Of a DNA stretch of 64,000 nt, positions 57,934 to 64,000 are shown in pieces (positions within the stretch are counted from its first letter, which is position 1; each line of letters opens with the position of its first letter). The DNA is from Platanthera guangdongensis. Taxonomy: Eukaryota; Streptophyta; Magnoliopsida; Asparagales; Orchidaceae. The stretch is from positions 8,606,043 to 8,670,042 of the forward strand of contig CM077155.1 of assembly GCA_039583875.1 (NCBI GenBank), read 5' to 3'. A program made the translations under genes and the position numbers. The notes beneath the pieces are model-generated. The model did no database searches and was not told the origin of the DNA. It saw only the letters and a list, made by a program, of their open reading frames with translations.

Positions 57934-58174
57934 AAAAAGGGGGAGAGAAGGGGTTGATCACGTTATGGACGGTGGTATCATGGCCAAAAGGATTGATCAA
58001 GCAAACTCGACTATGACAGTAAGACAGGGGGAGTACGGATGCTTCTAAACAAGGGGGAGTAGGTAACATTCCTGTAACTGTCTTGTTATAGTGTTTTATT
58101 GCTGCAAATATGATGTATATGTCATTAACTAAAAAATTGAAGTGAGGTTTTCACTTCTTCAAATAGGGGGAGAT
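57934..58174 (+). other. repeated polypurine tracts of B
   Basis: AAAAAGGGGGAG at 57934-57945, AGGGGGAG at 58026-58033, AAGGGGGAG at 58051-58059 and the LTR-adjacent AAATAGGGGGAGAT at 58161-58174. Serial copies ahead of the 3' LTR are a Sirevirus mark. Confidence 0.8.
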
Positions 58175-60689
58175 TGTTGGGTCCATTGATCCCAATGATC
58201 CTGATTTGCAAGAAGTCAAACAAGTCAATGATATACACCAAGCTGTATTTGATGTGATTATAATTTAATGCATGCAGGTTAGTCCTTTATTATAATGATA
58301 GGACAGGTGGACACAAAAAGTTAGCTGGATAGGCAAGAAATTACCTAAGTCCATAGGCATTGAGTGGAGCAAGTTCACTCAATGACAGATTGATTAAGGA
58401 AGGAAGATGGATTAAGAAATGTAGCTAAGTGCACATGCATTGAGTGAAGGTAGTTCACTCAACTCTATAACACAAAAAGCACTGAATAAAATCGGGTCTG
58501 TCAAAGCCTAAGCAGTGGAAGCCAGAAAAATAGCTAAGTCTACAGGAATTGAGTGATGTCAACTCTCTCAACACCATGCTACATAATTCATCGAGTATTG
58601 CTGCATAAGTTAAAGCCATAGAGTTTCTATCAAAAAAAACATTTAAGTCCAGAAGCGTTGAGTGAATCCAGTTCACTCAACTCCATAATGATTCTGTCAA
58701 TGCCATAAAAGATAGACTGGAAAATTCATCTAAGTCCACAAGTGTTGAGTGAAGCCAGTTCACTCAACACCAGATGACAGAAAGCTTTGAGTAAAGCTCT
58801 AGCAGTCAAAGCCAAGGGGAAAGAGTGAAACAAAAAAATGGCTAAGCACAAAAGCGTTGAGTAATGAAGCTACACTCAACGCTCTCAACGTCATACAATG
58901 GAACGGTTGCGACTAAGTACAAAAGTGTTGAGTGATGAATCTACTCTCAACGCTAAGGTTGCTGAAGAAGCAAAAAATAATCTTAGACAAAAAGCGTTGA
59001 GTGATGAAGCTATACTCAATGCTCTCGATGCCAAGGTTGCTGAAGAAGAAGAAAATAATCTAAGGCAAAAATGTTGAGTGATGAAGGTACACTCAACGCT
59101 CTCAACGCCAAAGTTGTAGAGAAAGTAGAAAATAATCTAAGGCAAAAAGCATTGAATGATGAAGCTACACTCAACACTCTCTACGCCAAAGATGCAGAAA
59201 GGGCTGAAGATCAAGATAAAGAAAAAAATGTTGAGTGAAGCTTATACACTCAACGATCCCAATGCCTGGACAAGTAGAGAAGTTGACTAAGTTAAAGGCA
59301 ATGAGTGGAGCTTACTCACTCAATGTCTAGCAGAGCTTAAAATTTTCTTAGTCCAGATTCGTTGAGTAATGCTTGTTCACTCAATGCACTCAACGCCTGG
59401 GTACTTGTCTGAAATTTTCTAAGTCCAGAATGGATGACATCAGCTAATCCAACAAAAAGTCAACAAAGTTTAAAATGACTAAGGAAGAGCTGTAATCCAT
59501 TACTAACGACGTTGTCAGTCTCATTCTGTAAAACTAAGGATATAATCAGCCGATTAAGCAGCAATATGTGTCAATCATCTCGTTGGATGACAAGAATATA
59601 AATAGAGGATGAGATCTGGTTCAAATCAACATTCTGACAGATTAATTCATTTCAGAAAAAGAGGAGCGGGAGTTCGTCTTCTCCCCCCTGCCATTGTTGT
59701 CGAGATAAGAACTTCAATTCGATATATCTGAATAGTCTCTAAGTTAGCTACTGCAATCAACGTCTGCTACAACAAGATTAGTGGGCTACTCCGAGGAAGA
59801 AGAATCAGTCTAGGCAATCCCTAGCTAAAGTTGCTTCTCGATCCAAGTAGAGCCAAATCAGAATATCAATCTCTGGATCGGTGAAGAAGAAATTTGATTT
59901 GGATTTTTCCAGGACAAAAGGAAAGGCAGAGCAATTGAATTCTACCTTACAGGTTAGCTGATCGAAGACAATCATTCACATTCTTTCCTCCTTTATCAAC
60001 AAGATCAGAATTAAGATTCTGAGAAACTTCCAGCACAAGCAGCAGATCATTGAAGATTGTCTTTCTTGTTGTTGAGAAGAAGATAGAGCTGAGATTCACT
60101 CGACTCAGGAAGTAGTTGATTTAGAGAACAAAATCTCTTGAGTCAAATTAATTTTAATCTTTCAAATTCTGTGGATCTGTTCAAGATTTATGTTGTAAGG
60201 CCAACATTTTATAGACTGTGTGTGGATCTGTGAGATCAGTGTTGTAAAGCCTAAGTTATAAAGTTGAGAGTATGATCCAGTGTAGGATCTGTGTGTTAGG
60301 GCTCATCTCCTGTCCTGTGTTGAAGGGCATTTGTGCCTATGTTAGGTGATTAGGTGATTATTGTGTGGTGGGGCTGAGTGCATGTGTTGTAAGTCTCAGT
60401 GGAGACTGAGTGATCCAGTGGGATCGTGTTGTAATTTTTGAGGAGCCAAGTTATTGGAGAAGTGCCTTTTCTAACATTCTGTTAGAAAGGTGGGAGGGAC
60501 AATGGATGTACCCATATACTGGGGTACCATTATAAATATCTGGTATGCTGTGTGTTATTTTATTGAAAGCAGAACTAAGCAAACACAGTAGGACCTAAAA
60601 CAGTAAAAGGTTTTAAAGAACTTAAAAAGACCTTAATAACCTATTCCCCCCTCGAGGTGATTAGCTACCCTTGTATTCAAAGACTTTCA
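58175..60689 (+). repeat. 3' LTR of B with dyad array
   Basis: Intact 2,515-bp LTR, TGTTGGGTCC to AAAGACTTTCA. About 13 dyad units lie at 58345-59400, e.g. GTGTTGAGTGAAGCCAGTTC at 58741, and a TATA box at 59597-59604. No ORF in it resembles a protein. Confidence 0.95.
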
Positions 60690-61611
60690 GTTGGGGGATA
60701 ATTTCCATCTTGGACATTAGATCAAAAGATAATATAGTAGATGTCCTTACTAAGGGCTTATTCATGGTTCTTACATCTAAAACATCAGAGTAGATAAGAT
60801 TAAAGTCTATTTAGTAAGACTCAATATCTTTCTTATGATTTAAATTATAGAACTGAAATCTACTTACATCCAAGCATCTAGATTGAGTACACTAAAGTAT
60901 TTCAGATGCTATCTAATAAAAGCCTGAGATAAATATTTGCCAGTCATTACAAACTTGATGAGTTACACAATTATTTCTATTCAAAGGTAGAATTAAGTAT
61001 CATTCTAAAAAGAAATACTAAAGTTGCTGATATGCATCCTGATATTAGAATTGTTAATTATATTATTCAAAACATGATGTTATAATGGTCAAAGTTTGTT
61101 TTATCATTCCAAACTTAATAGTATACCACAATTATGAAATGGTTAATAATAATCTTAATAATCGATGGAACATTGTTTGATTTTATAAAACCAAATATTC
61201 TATTTTTTTATAAATTAGATAGCGATGCTCATACGTGATTTTTTCTTCCTGTTTAGAGTACTACGTTCTTTTACTACTAGAACTAATCAATTTATCTTTG
61301 ATAGCAAATGCTTGAATTCATAGAGTTTTATCTCATGACATTCTTATTGTAACTATTTGCAGATCAAAAGTAGTATAAATGAGGGCAACTTGATTCTGAC
61401 CTAGATAATTATGATCTGATGTTTGAGTAGACTAAAGATCAGTTATCAGTTTGAGTTTTTAGTTTCTATATACTTTATGTTTAAGTTTTGATTTATCACT
61501 TACTCTAAAGTTCATATTTATGTTTGTGAAAAATCCCACTTTTGTTGTTATTAACTATTGTTTTAAGTAATCTGTTATGTGGTAACATTTATATAAAATA
61601 TTAGAGCAGAT
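60690..61611 (+). pseudogene. relic Copia A: RNase H tail and 3' region
   Basis: Directly after B the RNase H of A continues (QLGDNFHLGH, then DNIVDVLTKG-like sequence at ~60730-60765). This joins the SHKS-like end at 23735 and shows that B split A. From ~60870 to 61611 it is AT-rich and nothing is recognisable. Confidence 0.7.
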
Positions 61612-61855
61612 TGTTGAGGTATATTTGTATAAATGATTACAGGTTCTTAATGTGTTTTGTGTGGATCCGATAGGTATCCAATAACCCATCTGGAATTTAA
61701 GGTTACGCCTATAAATACCCCTTTTGGTGGTAATGCGGAGGTCATTCTAAACTTAATGGCCACACAGGATGCTTCGAGTGCTCTAAAAATTCTATAGTTT
61801 TTTGAAGATATATTTACACTCCTTACTCAGGATTTGTCATTTGTGTGTTGCATGT
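61612..61855 (+). repeat. possible 3' LTR start of relic A
   Basis: GAGCAGAT precedes TGTTGAGGTATATTTG. A TATA box CCTATAAATACC lies at 61709-61720, followed by a leader-like stretch. No second copy is present in the window and the end is not defined. Confidence 0.4.
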
Positions 61856-62037
61856 GTTGAAATTAAAAAATTTCTCCAAGTTTTGTTCTTTATAGATTTT
61901 TTTCTCCTATTATTTAAATTAAAATAAGTTCCGATGGAGAGATAAATTTATTGACGTATAGAGATTGCTCTGGAAAAGAATGAATTGATGTTGGGTCACA
62001 TTTCATTACAAATAGGTCATTTTGTAGCAAGGAGGAT

Positions 62038-62880
62038 TTGATGGAATGGATGGGAAATATTGGTAAAGAATTGAATTTTATTCTAATCATCATGAAGGTC
62101 CATAAAATTTACTCAAGGGCAAAACCTAGAGTTATGCTTGGTTGTGGCTGGTCCGGGTTTGTAAGAGAAAGTCAAAATAAGGGTTTCATTAAAAAAGATT
62201 CAAGAAAATCAATTTTAAAATGGTGTAGTTGCAAATTTTCTACAAATCATACGTTTTCCTCATGTTTTGCCTTTTTATGAAATGAGACTGAGGCAAGTTA
62301 TAAGTGGGCATTGCAATGTTATAAGCCCTCTTATATCTCTTTGCACATTATAGATGTCATTGATGAGATGGGTGGTGGCCATTGCGGATGTAGGATCATT
62401 AGTGTTGCAGTTTACATGAAGGTAATTGGAATCAAGTCCGACGTGATCTTTACCAAGAGATAAAATAACATAAGGAGTTGTACAATAATATCTTTGGAAT
62501 GGCTAGAAGAGTTGAATTGTTGAACGAACTAGATTGTCAAATTATTTCTGCACCGGTGGAGAAGTGGATGTCTACGTCGGATATGAATTTGGTAATTGCA
62601 TCGTGCTACAATGTGCAACTTGTGCATGTCTCATTCGAGCAATTGTTTACTTTCCTACCGCTACAATCAACTCCTAATGAGGCTCAAAAGATTTTTTGAA
62701 CGGGTTTTATAAATGGAAATCATTATATATAATTGAAATTGAGAGAAGAATGTACACTACCGTCAGTATTTCTTATTTGGGCAAGATTTCATACAGTGGT
62801 GGGGGAACAATCAGACATACCGTACATTACGCATTTATAAGATTAGAATGGTATGCATATTTATCTTTTTTTCTTAATAT
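62038..62880 (+). pseudogene. MULE remnant: FAR1-like DNA-binding region plus OTU-like domain
   Basis: 62038-62280 reads LMEWMGNIGKELNFILIIMK, RVMLGCGWSGFVRES and KSILKWCSCKFS, the FAR1-like N-terminal DNA-binding region of a class of plant MULE transposases (VMLGCxRxGxY...KCGCPF). After a stop come KWALQCYKPSYISL and VIDEMGGGHCGCRIISVAV, an OTU-type cysteine protease start (family DxxADGNCGYR; Cys kept, Asn to His). APVEKWMSTSDMNLVIASCY, VQLVHVSFEQLFTFLPLQST and TGFINGNHYI with the likely catalytic His follow. The ~400-residue transposase core expected between the two parts is missing. Several stops. Confidence 0.65.
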
Positions 62881-63264
62881 TTTATGACAATTAATATTTT
62901 TATAACAAAAAATCTATATCACATGTACAAATTACAAGACTTTTGGAGACCTTTAAAACTATAGATTAAAAGTGTTGTAAAATATTATTTATAATATTTT
63001 TTAAATTTGATTGTGCAGGGGAAATTTATTTTAGGACTTTCCAATGTGATCACCACAAAAGTGTGAATTAAGACTATTTTGTGTTTATAAAAACATTGGA
63101 CTTTTAAATTATATTTTGGTCGATTAAGAAATTGAAAAAATAATGAACTTTATTTTATATTTTTTGTTTAATTTAATGTGATTATATGGCTTAAAACACT
63201 ATAATAAAACAATTGACAATGAATTGAACTTGAAAGAGAAGTAAATCAGAGAAGTATAAGAACA
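62881..63264. other. AT-rich gap
   Basis: No gene, repeat or site recognised. Confidence 0.5.
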
Positions 63265-64000
63265 TAATATTTCATCATAAAATTCAAGTATCAGAGCTAA
63301 AAGATGCTCTAAATATGATGAAAAATGAAAAGGCAGTTGGGCCAGACGATATACCCATCGAAGTATGAAAATGTCTAAGAAATGAAGGAATTTATGGCTT
63401 ATATACTTTTTCAATAAGATAATGAAGTCAAAGAGGATGTTCGACTAATGGAGATAAAGTATCTTGTTACCTTTGTATAAGAATAAAAGAGATATACAAA
63501 ATTATGTTAATTACAGATGAACTAAATTGATGAGTCATACCATGAAACTATGAGAATGAGTAATAGAAAGAAGAGTAAGACGGGATACTAACATCTCAGA
63601 GAATCAATTTGGATTCATGTCAGGGAGGTCGACCATGAAAGCTACACATCTCTTGAGGAGACTCATTGATAACTATCGAGAAAGAAAACAAGATTTTCAT
63701 ATGTTGTTTATTGATCTTGAGAAGGCTTATGATAGAGTTTCAAGAGTTATGTTATGGAGAGCCTTAGAAAAGAAAGGTGTAAATGTTTCATTATTGACAT
63801 AATCAAGGATATGTATACAAATTCAGTGACAAGGGTGAGGGCATCCGGAGGATTAACACAGGAATTCCCTATTATTGTTGGCTTACATCAAGTTTCAGCT
63901 TTAAGCACTTATCTCTTTACCTTATCTTAGTTGAGCTCACTAGACATATCTAACAAGCAATACCTTGGTGTTTATTGTTTATGGATGATATCATTTTGGT
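63265..64000 (+). pseudogene. RTE-type LINE reverse transcriptase, truncated by window end
   Basis: Readable in shifting frames: ELKDALNMMKNEKAVGPDDI (fingers), NYENE-like and ENQFGFMSGRSTMKATHLLR, RKQDFHMLFIDLEKAYDRVS with the first catalytic Asp, LQEFPIIVGLHQVSALSTYL-like sequence, and CLLFMDDIILV at the very end, where the family has FADD. FMPGRSTMEAI and FIDLEKAYDRVPR are marks of plant RTE-clade non-LTR elements. Three or more stops make it a relic. The 5' end is not seen before ~63265. Confidence 0.8.

Larger units (their letters stand above)
23740..60689 (+). mobile_element. Sirevirus-like Copia element B (split by C)
   Basis: LTRs of 2,516 bp (after removal of C) and 2,515 bp, about 83% alike by eye, flank a primer site, gag with two knuckle regions, protease, integrase, RT, RNase H and repeated polypurine tracts. 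The flanks GTCAG (23735-23739) and GTTGG (60690-60694) match at three of five positions, a decayed target duplication. The relic A pol is continuous across the insertion. Long LTRs, an extended gag and several AGGGGGAG tracts before the 3' LTR point to the Sirevirus (SIRE/Maximus) group. Confidence 0.85.

Noticed and set aside
1..64000. tRNA, rRNA or host protein genes
   Set aside because: I looked for tRNA-like folds around the tRNA-Met words and for non-TE coding stretches; the Met words are all primer sites and every long frame belongs to a transposable element or its shadow.

Overview
The window is a piece of a large, repeat-rich flowering-plant nuclear genome. I see no host gene: nearly everything is transposable element, mostly LTR retrotransposons with plant-type Ty1/Copia and Ty3/Gypsy proteins, tRNA-Met primer sites and 5-bp target duplications. 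Also present are a Tourist-like MITE, a MULE remnant with an OTU-like protease domain and an RTE-type LINE. All coding regions carry stops or frameshifts, so the window reads as decayed heterochromatic DNA. Identities quoted are by-eye estimates.

Left part (1-21.6 kb). The 5' end of a minus-strand Copia element (1-1957) enters from the left edge. A large, old inverted repeat follows. Its left arm (2360-3343, 9754-10285, 18001-18525) is split by two later insertions; its right arm is 19560-21625; the spacer is about 1 kb. The first insertion is a Copia element, here called M (3344-9748, TSD AAAAT). Its 5' LTR has lost 1,108 bp, including the promoter. The second is a minus-strand Gypsy/Tat-like element, here called T (10291-17995, TSD GTGAA). 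T keeps gag and protease, lacks RT and integrase, and carries a plus-strand (antisense) intron-containing ORF resembling the plant 'putative gypsy-type transposon' family.

Middle and right (21.6-61.9 kb). An old Copia relic A (21640-23739, resuming at 60690) was split by a Sirevirus-like Copia element B (23740-60689). B's 5' LTR was split by a second Sirevirus-like element C (24103-49845, TSD ACTAA). C's gag holds a 4.4-kb insert X (26521-30972) that itself holds a MITE. C's 3' LTR was split by a Gypsy chromovirus D (36706-49013, TSD CAAAA). The order is therefore A<B<C<D and A<B<C<X<MITE. LTR divergence by eye agrees: about 17% in B and C, about 9% in D.

Right end (62-64 kb). A FAR1-like DNA-binding region joined almost directly to an OTU-like domain (MULE remnant), then an RTE-type LINE reverse transcriptase running off the edge.

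Three things stand out. D contains two pol copies in inverted orientation inside one LTR pair with one TSD pair. Three element families, from both Copia and Gypsy, carry arrays of the same dyad word, GCGTTGAGTG/CACTCAACGC, in the U3 upstream of the TATA box. The promoter of M was deleted between 5-bp CAACA repeats.
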